A DNA stretch of 64,000 nucleotides from Chryseobacterium sp. KLBC 52 (GCF_003347605.1 NZ_QDFZ01000005.1:62001-126000); one strand, 5' to 3'; counted from the stretch's first letter, positions 42,860 through 52,330 are shown. Notes: a model not told the origin generated them from the sequence alone. Made by a program: numbers and translations.

Positions 42860-43615
42860 ATGAACACTAGAAATTCAAGAAACAACAGTTCAAGAGGACG
42901 TTCGCATTCGCCGGAAAACCTTGAAGAAGTATATCAATTAGGGTATGATCATGGTTTCAATGATGCCACTCAAGATGAAGATTACGACGATGATTTTTCA
43001 GAATATGAAAATTATTTTGATGAAAATGATGACGATGATGATTATGATGAAGATGACTATGATGAGTACGATGACGATGATTATGATGAAGATGATGACG
43101 AAGATTACGACGATGATGATGATCAGAGAGGCCGCAGCGGAGGAAGAGGCGGTTCCAGAAGTGGAAACGGAAATCAGCAAAGAGACAGCCAGGGAAGATT
43201 TACTTCCGGCAGAGGAGGATCACGTGGAAGCAGTTCTGGGGGTAATTCTCGCGGAAGGTCAAATTCAGGTTCAGGAGGACGAGGCAGGTCATCATCAGGA
43301 AGTGGTACTTCCGGTAGAGGAGGATCAAGTAGCAATTCCCGTAACCGTTCCAATTCAGGTTCTGGTTCCAGATCGGGAGTAAGATCTTCCAGTTCTGAAT
43401 CCAATTCAGGAAGAAGGGGTTCTAATTCAAGATCAGCAAATAGCAGTAACAGTAATAGTTCGGGCCGTAGTTCCGGTTCAGGCAGTTCCAAAAGAGGTTT
43501 TGCTGCGATGAGTAAATCTGAGCGTACAAGAATCGCCAGAATGGGCGGACAGGCATCCCACGGAGGCGGAAGATCTTCAGGTCGTTCCGGATTCGGTGGC
43601 AGACGTAATTCATAA
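42860..43615 (+). CDS. KGG-motif stress protein, disordered and charge-segregated
   Basis: I take the ATG at 42860 (251 aa). The upstream TTG at 42794 adds residues inside the leader. After a short N-terminal part (LEEVYQLGYDHGFND) comes a nearly pure Asp/Glu/Tyr tract (residues 39-88), then a long Gly/Ser/Arg region (89-210). A KGG-type motif closes it (KRGFAAMSKSERTRIARMGGQASHGGG, 211-237). KGG motifs occur in stress-induced proteins of the GsiB/YciG kind. The protein is almost wholly disordered, with an acidic half and a basic half, which suggests nucleic-acid binding or condensate formation. It is the first gene of the stress island. Confidence 0.85.
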   Translation: MNTRNSRNNSSRGRSHSPENLEEVYQLGYDHGFNDATQDEDYDDDFSEYENYFDENDDDDDYDEDDYDEYDDDDYDEDDDEDYDDDDDQRGRSGGRGGSRSGNGNQQRDSQGRFTSGRGGSRGSSSGGNSRGRSNSGSGGRGRSSSGSGTSGRGGSSSNSRNRSNSGSGSRSGVRSSSSESNSGRRGSNSRSANSSNSNSSGRSSGSGSSKRGFAAMSKSERTRIARMGGQASHGGGRSSGRSGFGGRRNS

Positions 43616-43687
43616 TTCTTTTTCCAGGATTGCCTCTTTAGATCTATATAAAGAGGTAATCCTTTAATCACAAACACCATTTACACT

Positions 43688-44275
43688 ATGCCCAATAAAA
43701 TATTAGAAACAGACACTGCAGTTCCTGTTACCAAGAAAGGTACGGCAGATAAAGATACAGTCAACAAGGATGAAATGAAAAGTTCTCCGCTGCATAAGTT
43801 CTTTGCAAGTGCTCTTAAAGATATTTATTATGCAGAAAATGCCATTCTTGAAGCGCTGGAAAAGATGCAGGAAGCCGCAACAACGGAAGAACTGAAGGAT
43901 GCGTTTGAAGATCATCATCTTCAGACCCAAAAACACGTTAAACGACTGGAAAAAGTATTCCAGCTTATTGACGAGAAACCTGAAAAAAAAGAATGCAAGG
44001 CTATTAAAGGAATCATCGAAGAAGGTGAAGAAGTCATCAAATCCACAGAAGATGGTTCTGCAACAAGAGATGTAGCATTAATTATTGCCGCACAGAAAGT
44101 AGAACATTACGAAATTGCCACTTACGGCGGGCTGGCCCAGCTAGCCATAACCATGGGGCACGATAAGGCTGCAGATCTTCTTGAAAGAACCCTTCAGGAA
44201 GAAGAAGATACGGATTCGTATCTTACCGATATTGCGGAGACATCCATCAATTTCGATGCAGAACAAGAAGACTAA
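43688..44275 (+). CDS. YciE/YciF ferritin-like stress protein (DUF892)
   Basis: A 195-residue protein with an unstructured Thr/Lys-rich start and a DUF892 four-helix bundle. Metal-site residues are in LKDIYYAENAILEALEKM (E), EDHHLQTQKHVKRLEKVF (H, E) and QKVEHYEIATYGGL (E, H), as in ferritin-like di-iron proteins. The family is induced by osmotic and oxidative stress and may store or oxidise iron. It starts 72 bp after the KGG gene, the usual partner of yciF-type genes. Confidence 0.9.
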   Translation: MPNKILETDTAVPVTKKGTADKDTVNKDEMKSSPLHKFFASALKDIYYAENAILEALEKMQEAATTEELKDAFEDHHLQTQKHVKRLEKVFQLIDEKPEKKECKAIKGIIEEGEEVIKSTEDGSATRDVALIIAAQKVEHYEIATYGGLAQLAITMGHDKAADLLERTLQEEEDTDSYLTDIAETSINFDAEQED

Positions 44276-44282
44276 ACTATGC

Positions 44283-44316
44283 AATAAGCCATGTAGCTTG
44301 TTCTATATGGCTTATT
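44283..44316 (+). terminator. Hairpin after yciF-like gene, partial terminator
   Basis: AATAAGCCAT (44283-44292) pairs with ATGGCTTATT (44307-44316), followed by only two extra T. It may lower transcription of the downstream genes without ending it. Confidence 0.6.
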
Positions 44317-44322
44317 TTAATC

Positions 44323-44640
44323 ATGAAATCAAAATATATGGACTGTCAGAAAATTATAAAAACACTGAAACACAAAGATTTTGTAAAAGTCTCCCACACA
44401 GGGACGTGTTTCGAAGATGGAGCTGCAATTTATGCTAAAGAGATCAAAGAAAATATCTTCCTGCTGTTTATCATTCTGAAAGATATTGATATTGAAAATA
44501 TACAGGCGTTAATTGCTCATTTCGATTGTTTTGGCAGTATAGGCTTAAAAGAACCGGAACAGATCATGTTTTATTTATCCATCAAAGATAAAAATGACCT
44601 CCATTATTTTGAACAATATCTGAGAGCTTCCCATAACTAA
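44323..44640 (+). CDS. Hypothetical protein, 105 aa
   Basis: I do not recognise the family. The protein is a compact alpha/beta chain (VKVSHTGTCFEDGAAIYA, then IFLLFIILKDIDIENIQALIAHFDCFGSIGL, then FYLSIKDKNDLHYFEQYL) without signal peptide or membrane helix. Two Cys and several His/Asp residues are present, but no known motif. It lies after the YciF hairpin and 15 bp before the next small gene, inside the stress island. Codon use looks like that of its neighbours, so it is probably real. Confidence 0.6.
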   Translation: MKSKYMDCQKIIKTLKHKDFVKVSHTGTCFEDGAAIYAKEIKENIFLLFIILKDIDIENIQALIAHFDCFGSIGLKEPEQIMFYLSIKDKNDLHYFEQYLRASHN

Positions 44641-44655
44641 TACCATTTTTTGAAT

Positions 44656-45033
44656 ATGACATTTGAAAACGACACTTTGCAACATTCCGGTCTGAATGAT
44701 AAAAATAATGCAATAGAGAATGAGTCTTTATTTCCGCCTATTATCAATTCTTACGGAGTTACAGCTTTTCTGATCAAGTCTCTGGAAAAGATTAAAAACA
44801 ATGCTACCTGTGAAGTTCTTAAAGGAGTAATAAATACTTATCTGGAAGAATACATCCTTAATATCCGGGAGTTTCATACGAAAAACACAACAGAAACCAC
44901 AGATAGAGATGCAGAGATAAGATTTGAATCCCCATCCTTCACTTTGTATGCCAAAACAGCTTATTATAAAGTTCTGAAGGAAGAAGAGTATATCAACAGG
45001 CTTCTTGAAATTCTGGGAAATAAGACAGATTAA
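44656..45033 (+). CDS. Hypothetical helical protein, 125 aa
   Basis: I use the ATG at 44656 in place of a TTG two codons earlier. After a polar start, residues 35-65 (YGVTAFLIKSLEKIKNNATCEVLKGVINTYLEEYILNI) and the C-terminal part form long amphipathic helices that recall a DUF892/ferritin-like bundle, but without a convincing metal site. No family is assigned. It lies between the 105-residue unknown and the catalase gene. A stress role is inferred only from position. Confidence 0.55.
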   Translation: MTFENDTLQHSGLNDKNNAIENESLFPPIINSYGVTAFLIKSLEKIKNNATCEVLKGVINTYLEEYILNIREFHTKNTTETTDRDAEIRFESPSFTLYAKTAYYKVLKEEEYINRLLEILGNKTD

Positions 45034-45091
45034 TTTCTGTGTCCCATGATTTACTGCTTTTGAAAGAAAATACACCAACCACAAAAAGATT

Positions 45092-47230
45092 ATGAATATG
45101 AACACCAACGAACACAACAAGAAAGCAGAACAACTGGATGTACACAGTACTTCCAATAAAAATGAAAAACTGACTACCAATCAGGGGCTTAAGATTAATA
45201 ATAATCAGGACTCCTTAAAAGCGGGAGAACGTGGCCCTTCATTGCTGGAAGATTTTATTCTGAGAGAAAAGATTACCCATTTTGATCATGAGAGAATTCC
45301 TGAAAGAGTAGTTCATGCACGAGGGTCCGGCGCTCACGGGGTTTTTAAACTTAACAAAAGTCTTGCAGGATATACCAAAGCCAGATTTTTAACAGAACTG
45401 GGAAAAGAGACTCCGGTTTTTGTAAGATTCTCTACCGTTGCCGGAAGTAAAGGAAGTACAGACCTGGCGAGAGACGTAAGAGGTTTTGCAATAAAATTTT
45501 ATACTGACGAAGGGAACTATGACCTTGTTGCCAATAATATGCCTGTGTTTTTTATTCAGGATGCGATTAAATTCCCGGATCTGATACATGCTGTGAAACC
45601 CGAACCTGATAATGAAATTCCACAGGCTGCTTCTGCCCACGACACCTTTTGGGACTTTATTTCACTGATGCCCGAAAGTATGCACATGATTATGTGGATA
45701 ATGAGCGACAGAGCCATTCCGAGAAGTCTCAGAATGATGGAAGGCTTTGGGGTACACTCTTTCAAATTCATCAATGAGGAAGGAAAGTCTCATTTTGTAA
45801 AATTCCATTTAAAACCGAGATTGGGAGTGCATTCCGTTGCATGGAATGAAGCTCAGATTCTTTCAGGAATAGATTCTGATTTTCATAAAAGAGATCTCTG
45901 GGAAGCCATTGAAAACGGTGATTATCCGGAATGGGACTTCGGAGTACAGCTGATTCCTGAAGAAGATGAACACAAATTTGATTTTGACCTTCTCGATCCA
46001 ACAAAACTGGTACCCGAAGAAGAAGTTCCTGTAGAAATTGTTGGAACTTTAACGCTTAACAGAAACCCGGATAATTTCTTTGCAGAAACCGAGCAGGTTG
46101 CTTTCCACCCTGGCCACATCATCCCCGGAATTGATTTCACCAATGATCCTTTGCTTCAGGGAAGATTATTTTCATATACAGATACTCAGCTTTCAAGACT
46201 AGGATCACCCAACTTCCATGAAATACCGATCAACAGATCCATCAATACGGTTCATAACAATCAGAGAGATGGCCATATGAGACAGCAGATTGTCAAAGGA
46301 AAAACAAGCTATGAACCTAATTCTATCGGAGGAGGCTGCCCTTTCCAGGCCATGATGTCTGAAGGCGGATTTGCTTCCCAGCAGGAAAGAGTTTCCGGAG
46401 AGAAAGTAAGAGAAAGAAGTAAAAGTTTTGTTGATCATTATTCACAGGCTAAACTATTTTATAACAGCCAGTCGACACCTGAAAAATTACACTTGCAGAA
46501 TGCTTTGATTTTTGAATTGTCTAAAGTGACACGTCCGGAGATCAGAGAGAGAATGGTGGGCCAATTAGGATATATTGATATGATCCTGGCTTGGAGAGTA
46601 GCAGAAAAAGTAGGGGTAGAAGTTAAAAAACTGGATTGGCCTAATCAGAGTTTACCTGCGGACAGTAATATTGTAGAACTTCAAAGTGAAGAAAGGGAAC
46701 CTAAAACAAAAATTTCTGATGCATTAAGTATGAGACATACGGTGAAAGACACCATTAAAAGCCGGAAAATAGGATTTATTCTGGCCAACGGAGCTGATGG
46801 TGGTGCAATCAATGATCTCAAAACACAACTTGAAACAGAAGGAGCAAAAGTGGAATTGATTGCCCCAAGTCTGGCTCATATAAGAACCAATGATGGCGCA
46901 GAACTGGCCCCGAAACATACGCTGACCAATACTTCAAGTGTGTGCTTTGATGCCCTTTATATCTGTTCCGGTGCAGATTCCGTAAGTGAGCTGATGATTG
47001 CTGAAAATAAGCACCTTGTTCTGCATTTTATCAACGAAGCATATAAACACTGTAAAGCCATTTATTTCGGGACAGATACTCAGGTCCTTTATCATAATTC
47101 CAATGTATCAGCAAAACAGCATGACGATCCGGGAATTATTACCTGGGAAGACGGAAAACCAACCGATAAATTTATTAATGCCATAGCCAAACATAGAGTC
47201 TGGGATCTTGAAATGGAAAGAAACGCTTAA
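45092..47230 (+). CDS. katE: Large-subunit catalase (HPII type)
   Basis: A 712-residue heme catalase that splits hydrogen peroxide. The distal His H75 lies in ERVVHARGSGAHGVF, and the proximal heme Tyr Y362 in RLFSYTDTQLSRLG. The length, about 200 residues more than small catalases, and the C-terminal flavodoxin/DJ-1-like domain (from about 555: KIGFILANGADGGAINDLK) mark the HPII clade. The N-terminal 40 residues are Asn/Lys-rich, as in HPII. It is the main antioxidant enzyme of the island. Confidence 0.95.
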   Translation: MNMNTNEHNKKAEQLDVHSTSNKNEKLTTNQGLKINNNQDSLKAGERGPSLLEDFILREKITHFDHERIPERVVHARGSGAHGVFKLNKSLAGYTKARFLTELGKETPVFVRFSTVAGSKGSTDLARDVRGFAIKFYTDEGNYDLVANNMPVFFIQDAIKFPDLIHAVKPEPDNEIPQAASAHDTFWDFISLMPESMHMIMWIMSDRAIPRSLRMMEGFGVHSFKFINEEGKSHFVKFHLKPRLGVHSVAWNEAQILSGIDSDFHKRDLWEAIENGDYPEWDFGVQLIPEEDEHKFDFDLLDPTKLVPEEEVPVEIVGTLTLNRNPDNFFAETEQVAFHPGHIIPGIDFTNDPLLQGRLFSYTDTQLSRLGSPNFHEIPINRSINTVHNNQRDGHMRQQIVKGKTSYEPNSIGGGCPFQAMMSEGGFASQQERVSGEKVRERSKSFVDHYSQAKLFYNSQSTPEKLHLQNALIFELSKVTRPEIRERMVGQLGYIDMILAWRVAEKVGVEVKKLDWPNQSLPADSNIVELQSEEREPKTKISDALSMRHTVKDTIKSRKIGFILANGADGGAINDLKTQLETEGAKVELIAPSLAHIRTNDGAELAPKHTLTNTSSVCFDALYICSGADSVSELMIAENKHLVLHFINEAYKHCKAIYFGTDTQVLYHNSNVSAKQHDDPGIITWEDGKPTDKFINAIAKHRVWDLEMERNA

Positions 47231-47278
47231 ATCATAAACATCCTTCACACCACACCAATCACTTTAAATATTCAAATT

Positions 47279-48457
47279 ATGAAAGCAGCAGTTTTTCACT
47301 CACCAGGTAAGATTACCTGTGATACCGTAGAAGATCCCAGGATTCTTGATGAACGCGATATTATTCTGAAGGTGACCTCCACAGCAATATGTGGCAGTGA
47401 CCTTCATATGTACTCCGGGGGAATTCCCCAGGCCAGACCCATGGTTATGGGTCATGAATTTATGGGCATTGTAGAAGAAACCGGAAGAAATATCAGTCAT
47501 TTAAAAGTAGGTGACAGGGTAGTAGTACCTTTTCCCATAGCTTGTGGCAGCTGTTTTTTCTGCCAGCATGATCTTCCCACAGCCTGCGAGCACAGCAATC
47601 CTGATCATTATGGTCCTGAAGGAGGAATTCTCACAGAAAAAGGAGGTGCATTATTCGGATACAGTGATCTTTACGGAGGTTATGATGGCGGACAGGCACA
47701 ATATGTAAGGGTTCCTTATGCGCATTTTGGTCCAAGAAAAGTTCCGGAAAACCTTACAGATGAACAGGTTTTATTTCTTACAGATATTTTTCCCACTGGC
47801 TATACAGGTGTAATGTGGGGAGAATTGAAGGGAGGAGAAACCGTTGCCGTTTTTGGCGCTGGTCCTGTAGGTACAATGGCTGCCAAAAGTGCTATTCTGC
47901 ATAATGCCCAAAAGGTTATTGTAATTGATACTCTTCAATACAGATTGGATCGTATTAAAATGCTTACCGGATGCGAAACCATTTTGTGGGAGGATGCAGA
48001 CAGCGCTATAGAGCAGATCAGAGATATGACAGACGGCCGTGGAGCCGATCTTTGTATTGAAGCCGTAGGCTTTGAACCAGAAAGAAGTTTTATAGACCGT
48101 GCAAAAGCAGTAATAAACTTCGAAAAAGGCTCTATTAAGGTTCTGGAAGCATGTATGAGTGCCGTAAGACGAGGTGGTACCGTATCTGTTTTAGGAGTTT
48201 ATCCTGTCAATTATGATAATTTCAGACTTGGACAAATTTTTGACAAGGGAATTACCATTAAATCAGGACAGTGTAATGTTCATCCAATCATAGACAAACT
48301 CATGGATTATGTGGTAACCGGAAAAATCACCCTTGATGATGTAATTACACACCGTTTATCCCTTGAGGAAGTAAGTAAAGGGTATGAAATCTTTGATAAA
48401 AAAGAAGATGGATGTGTAAAGGTCGTTCTGGACCCGTGGAAGCTTGCGAGCTTTTAG
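47279..48457 (+). CDS. Zinc-dependent alcohol dehydrogenase
   Basis: A 392-residue medium-chain dehydrogenase of the glutathione-independent formaldehyde dehydrogenase-like clade. Catalytic zinc ligands lie in ICGSDLHMY and GHEFMG. The structural zinc has four Cys in CGSCFFCQHDLPTAC, and the Rossmann loop is VFGAGPVGTMAA. A loop insertion after the structural zinc (NPDHYGPEGG) is typical of this clade. It probably detoxifies an aldehyde or oxidises an alcohol with NAD+. It starts 48 bp after katE on the same strand. Confidence 0.9.
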   Translation: MKAAVFHSPGKITCDTVEDPRILDERDIILKVTSTAICGSDLHMYSGGIPQARPMVMGHEFMGIVEETGRNISHLKVGDRVVVPFPIACGSCFFCQHDLPTACEHSNPDHYGPEGGILTEKGGALFGYSDLYGGYDGGQAQYVRVPYAHFGPRKVPENLTDEQVLFLTDIFPTGYTGVMWGELKGGETVAVFGAGPVGTMAAKSAILHNAQKVIVIDTLQYRLDRIKMLTGCETILWEDADSAIEQIRDMTDGRGADLCIEAVGFEPERSFIDRAKAVINFEKGSIKVLEACMSAVRRGGTVSVLGVYPVNYDNFRLGQIFDKGITIKSGQCNVHPIIDKLMDYVVTGKITLDDVITHRLSLEEVSKGYEIFDKKEDGCVKVVLDPWKLASF

Positions 48458-48491
48458 AATAAATACAAACTAATGATTCAAATACACTATT

Positions 48492-48992
48492 ATGGATTTT
48501 CAACAAAATCTTCTTGAATATATAAGCCAGTCACTCATGACCATTGATGAGAGCATTTCCATTGCAGAAAGTGTTACGTCAGGATGTCTGCAGCTGGCTT
48601 TTTCACAGATGCCGAATGCTTCAATGTTTTATAAAGGCGGAATGACAGCTTATTCCTTACCTGAAAAAGTAAGACTGTTAAACGTCAACAGAAGGGAAGC
48701 AGAAGAATGTGACTGTGTTTCCGAAAATATTGCAGAAACAATGGCATTGAATGTCGCCAAATTATATGAATCTGACTGGTCTATCGCCACAACGGGCTAT
48801 TGTACGCCAATCCGCAATTCTGGCTATAAAATATTCGCCTATTTCTCATTTTCATATAAAGGTGAGATTATTCTGACTAAAAAGCTGGAACTGCATCCCA
48901 AAACACAGGCTCTGAACGCCCAGTTATATTATACAGAATTTATTTTGGGCTGTTTTAAAAGTGAGCTTAACAGGCTTTTAATCTTAAAATAA
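48492..48992 (+). CDS. CinA C-terminal family protein
   Basis: A 166-residue single-domain protein with the CinA C-terminal fold. Motifs are SIAESVTSGCLQLAFS (catalytic Ser in the ES-x-T-S-G segment) and KGGMTAYSLPEKVRLLNV. A SIATTGYCTPIRN region stands where the classic TG-x-AGP motif would be, so the AGP is changed. Related proteins are nicotinamide-nucleotide (NMN) amidohydrolases. The altered motif leaves the activity in doubt. It lies 5 bp before a short-chain dehydrogenase gene, in the stress island. Confidence 0.8.
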   Translation: MDFQQNLLEYISQSLMTIDESISIAESVTSGCLQLAFSQMPNASMFYKGGMTAYSLPEKVRLLNVNRREAEECDCVSENIAETMALNVAKLYESDWSIATTGYCTPIRNSGYKIFAYFSFSYKGEIILTKKLELHPKTQALNAQLYYTEFILGCFKSELNRLLILK

Positions 48993-48997
48993 AATCT

Positions 48998-49795
48998 ATG
49001 GAACGCAAAAATCAATTTGCACTCATTACAGGTGCAACCAGTGGTATTGGTTATGAACTCGCGAAACAGTTTGCCATGAATGGCTATGATCTTGTAATTG
49101 TGGCCAGAGATCACGAAGAACTGGTAAAAAAAGCCGACGAACTTAAAAATTATGGCATAAATGTCATTAGCATCTCTAAAAATTTGTTTTTAGAAGAAGA
49201 AGCCTATTCTCTTTATTCTGAATTGAAAATGAATGCGATAAGTCCTGAAATATTAGTTAATGACGCAGGACAGGGAGTGTATGGGAAATTTCAGGATACG
49301 GATATTCACAGGGAAATAGATATTGTTCATTTAAATATTATTTCGGTTCTCATCCTTACAAAGCTCTTTGTTAAGGACAGGCTTCCAAAAGGATCAGGAA
49401 AAATTCTTAATCTCGCTTCTGTGGCCAGTAAAGCTCCCGGTCCATGGCATTCGGTATATCATGCTACCAAAGCATTTATTTTGTCGTGGTCTGAGGCTAT
49501 TCGTGAAGAGTTGAAAGACTCCGGAATTACAGTAACCGCACTTTTACCCGGACCTACAGACACCGACTTTTTTAATAAAGCAGATATGAACCGCAGTAAA
49601 ATACTGGAAGATAAAGATAGTCTGGCCTCTCCGGAAGAAGTGGCAATTGATGGCTATAACGCTTTGATGAACAATGAAGATAAAATAATTTCAGGCCTGA
49701 AAAATAAACTATCCGTAGCGATGGCCAATCTTACAAGTGATAGTATGGCCGCTCATAGAATGGCAGAAATGCAGAAACCTACAGAACAGGAATAA
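48998..49795 (+). CDS. Short-chain dehydrogenase/reductase, first copy
   Basis: A 265-residue SDR with cofactor loop TGATSGIGYE (11-20), NDAG in place of NNAG, catalytic Ser in NLASVASKAPG and YHATKAFIL (Tyr/Lys). The basic residue pattern after the second strand (VARDHEEL) suggests NADP(H). SDRs of this kind reduce ketones or aldehydes, so it fits a detoxification role in the island. It is not closely similar to the next SDR; the two belong to different subgroups. Confidence 0.9.
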   Translation: MERKNQFALITGATSGIGYELAKQFAMNGYDLVIVARDHEELVKKADELKNYGINVISISKNLFLEEEAYSLYSELKMNAISPEILVNDAGQGVYGKFQDTDIHREIDIVHLNIISVLILTKLFVKDRLPKGSGKILNLASVASKAPGPWHSVYHATKAFILSWSEAIREELKDSGITVTALLPGPTDTDFFNKADMNRSKILEDKDSLASPEEVAIDGYNALMNNEDKIISGLKNKLSVAMANLTSDSMAAHRMAEMQKPTEQE

Positions 49796-49806
49796 AAGAT
49801 TGCGGA

Positions 49807-50553
49807 ATGGGAAAATTAGATCATAAATCTGTTTTGATTACCGGAGCCGACAGCGGAATTGGTAAGGCAGTGGCACTTCTCTTTGCTTTAGAAGGAGCAG
49901 ATATTGCCATTATTTATCATTCAAGCCATGATGATGCTGAAAAAACAAAAACAGAAATTGAAAATTTGAATAGAAAATGCATCATCTTTCAAGGAGATAT
50001 CAACGATTATGAATTTTGCGAAAAAACAGTGAAAGAAGTTAATGCATCATTCGGAAAAATTGATATCCTTATCAATAATGCAGGCGTCCAGTTCCCGGCG
50101 GAAAGCATAGAGCAGCTTGAAGAGAAAAACATCAGACAAACCTTTGATTCCAACATTGTCGGAATGATTTTATTAACGAAAGTTGTATTTCCTTATCTGA
50201 AAGAAGGAAGCTGCGTAATCAATACCACTTCCGTTTCCGCTTATCAGGGACATCCTGAGCTCCTTGATTATTCTGCTACAAAAGGCGCTATTGTTTCTTT
50301 CACCCGCTCATTGGCACTGCAGGCCAAGCCAAAAGGAATACGCATTAATGCGGTTGCTCCCGGACCTGTAGCTACGCCACTTACTGAAGAGACTTTTGAT
50401 GAAAAAGAAGAAAATCCGGACAAACCACCTCTGGAAAGAAATGCAACGCCCGAGGAAATAGCCTTCAGTTTTCTTTTTCTGGCAAGTCCGGATGCCTCAC
50501 AAATGACAGGACAGGTACTGCATCCCAACGGCGGTTTGATTGTAAATGGGTAA
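49807..50553 (+). CDS. Short-chain dehydrogenase/reductase, second copy
   Basis: A 248-residue classical SDR: TGADSGIGKAVA (13-24), INNAGVQ, the catalytic Ser in NTTSVSAY, YSATKGAIVSFTRSLA and a closing GQVLHPNGG. It resembles the general-stress YhdF/YghA type of SDR, whose GADSGIG loop and PLERNATPEEIA segment are typical. These are often found in stress regulons with catalase and KGG proteins. It begins 11 bp after the first SDR. Confidence 0.92.
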   Translation: MGKLDHKSVLITGADSGIGKAVALLFALEGADIAIIYHSSHDDAEKTKTEIENLNRKCIIFQGDINDYEFCEKTVKEVNASFGKIDILINNAGVQFPAESIEQLEEKNIRQTFDSNIVGMILLTKVVFPYLKEGSCVINTTSVSAYQGHPELLDYSATKGAIVSFTRSLALQAKPKGIRINAVAPGPVATPLTEETFDEKEENPDKPPLERNATPEEIAFSFLFLASPDASQMTGQVLHPNGGLIVNG

Positions 50554-50580
50554 AGAGTAATCGATTAAAATATTTTATAT

Positions 50581-50745
50581 ATGAAAACAACAGCTTTTAT
50601 TTTAGGAGTACTCAGCTTATTTGCTTTTGCTTCTTGCAAATGTAATATTGATGAAGATGAAAACAGAAAAAGAGACCAAAAGAATAACCCGCCCAGTGCC
50701 GGCAAAACAGGTCTGCCTGAAAGTGATACCCTGAGTATCAGATAA
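50581..50745 (+). CDS. Small lipoprotein, 54 aa
   Basis: A short frame begins at the ATG at 50581. It has a hydrophobic signal and a lipobox (FAFASC, Cys19) followed by KCNIDEDENRKRDQ, a charged region and PPSAGKTGLPESDTLSIR. No known domain is visible. It is one of two small lipoproteins in this part of the window. The other has a DTV-repeat tail and no sequence relation. The gap of 24 bp to the next gene and the strong signal peptide support a real gene. Confidence 0.65.
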   Translation: MKTTAFILGVLSLFAFASCKCNIDEDENRKRDQKNNPPSAGKTGLPESDTLSIR

Positions 50746-50769
50746 GTTTAACAAAAAAAAAATCTGGTT

Positions 50770-52299
50770 ATGTACAGAGACGGTGCAAGAAAAAGTATAT
50801 GGCAGGAAGAGGTCAGAAAATTTTCTACAGAAACTGATCTCCATTCGTTATTTGATGTTGCCATAATAGGGGGCGGAATTACAGGAGTTTCAACAGCTCT
50901 GAAACTTCAGGAATCCGGAAAGAAATGTATTATTCTGGAAGCTGCCAACATTGGATTTGGAACAACAGGTGGTACAACGGCTCATTTAAATGATTTCTTT
51001 GATACAACCTTTACGCAGGCCATCCGCGATTTTGGTCTGGATAAGGCTAAACTCTATGCAGAGGCAGGAAATGATGCTATTGAAATTATTGAAGATCATA
51101 TTGACAGATACAAGATCAGTTGTGATTTCACCAGAAAATCAGCATACCTCTTTGCATTGGATGAAAACCAGGAAGAGCGGTTGAAAAGTATTGTTGAAGG
51201 AGCTGAAAATGTAGGCCACGAAATGAGCTATGTTAATGAAATTCCTTTTCCGGTTCCCTTCAAAGAAGCAGTACGTATTCCCGGACAGGGGCATTTTCAT
51301 CCCATTAAATATATAAAGGGACTTTGTGAAGCTTTTATAAGTCTTGGTGGTTTCATTCAGGAAAACTGTCTTTCTGAAAGTCATGATGAGCAGGAAGATC
51401 ATGTACTTTTAAAAACTTCAAAAGGAGAAATAAAGGCACGAAATATTGTTTACGCCACTCATATTCCTCCCGGAGTCAATATTCTGCACTTTACCAATGC
51501 TCCTTACAGAAGCTATGCGATGGCATTTACCCTGAAAAATGATAAATATCCCTGGGAGTTAGGCTATGATCTTTGTGAACCTTATCATTATTACCGTATT
51601 CAGAATATCGATGGTGAAAATCTTTTAATTGCAGGCGGTGAAGACCATAAAACAGGGCACGCTGATGATACGGGAGCATGCTTCTCCAGGCTTGAAAATT
51701 ATGTGAGGAAATACTTTGATGTGGAAACGGTGTTCTACAGCTGGTCCAGCCAATACTATGAACCGGTGGACGGGCTTCCATACATTGGAAAACTACCGGG
51801 AACTCAGGAAAGAGTTTTTGTGGCGACAGGCTTCAGAGGAAACGGAATGATATTCGGGACACTTTCATCGCAGATATTGCATGATTTGATTATTACCGGA
51901 AAAAGTAAATATGGAGACTTATTTAATCCTTCAAGAATCAAACCTGTCGCTGGATTCTCAGATTTTGTGAAGGAAGCAGCCACTGTGGCATTTGATTTTG
52001 TGAAAGATAAAATTTTCAGGGATAAAATTGAATCCTTTTCAGAAGTTGGAGAAGGCGAAGCAAAAGTGATCCGCTACGAATCCGAATCTTACGCACTTTA
52101 CAAAGAAATTGACGGGACTTTACATTTGCTTAGGAGTACATGTCCGCATGCGGGATGTGAAGTGCGGTGGAATAGTGCCGAACTGAGCTGGGACTGCCCA
52201 TGCCACGGTTCGAGATTCAATATTAACGGAAAAATCCTTACCGGGCCAACCACAAAGAATCTGCAAAAAGTATTTCCTTATCAAAAACGTGATTCATAA
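50770..52299 (+). CDS. FAD-dependent oxidoreductase with C-terminal Rieske domain
   Basis: A 509-residue fusion. The N-terminal part is a DAO-type FAD oxidoreductase: DVAIIGGGITGVSTALKLQESGKKCIILEA, then GFGTTGGTTAHLN and a GFRGNGMIFGTLSS FAD segment. The C-terminal 60 residues are a Rieske [2Fe-2S] domain: C458-P-H460 with C463, and C476-P-C478-H479. Electrons would pass between flavin and Rieske centre. Such proteins are listed as FAD-dependent oxidoreductases of unknown substrate. The DUF6766 gene follows at 31 bp and could be its membrane partner. Confidence 0.88.
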   Translation: MYRDGARKSIWQEEVRKFSTETDLHSLFDVAIIGGGITGVSTALKLQESGKKCIILEAANIGFGTTGGTTAHLNDFFDTTFTQAIRDFGLDKAKLYAEAGNDAIEIIEDHIDRYKISCDFTRKSAYLFALDENQEERLKSIVEGAENVGHEMSYVNEIPFPVPFKEAVRIPGQGHFHPIKYIKGLCEAFISLGGFIQENCLSESHDEQEDHVLLKTSKGEIKARNIVYATHIPPGVNILHFTNAPYRSYAMAFTLKNDKYPWELGYDLCEPYHYYRIQNIDGENLLIAGGEDHKTGHADDTGACFSRLENYVRKYFDVETVFYSWSSQYYEPVDGLPYIGKLPGTQERVFVATGFRGNGMIFGTLSSQILHDLIITGKSKYGDLFNPSRIKPVAGFSDFVKEAATVAFDFVKDKIFRDKIESFSEVGEGEAKVIRYESESYALYKEIDGTLHLLRSTCPHAGCEVRWNSAELSWDCPCHGSRFNINGKILTGPTTKNLQKVFPYQKRDS

Positions 52300-52330
52300 A
52301 CCTTGAACTTTAAACTTTAAACCAAAAAAA

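Noticed and set aside
43010..43120. GAT-rich tandem pattern that might be taken for a repeat array or CRISPR
   Set aside because: It is coding sequence for the Asp/Glu tract of the KGG protein, with no spacers or regular unit.
43174..43680. Minus-strand frame of 168 residues over the KGG gene
   Set aside because: It is a Pro/Leu/Glu-rich shadow of the Gly/Ser/Arg-coding repeats.
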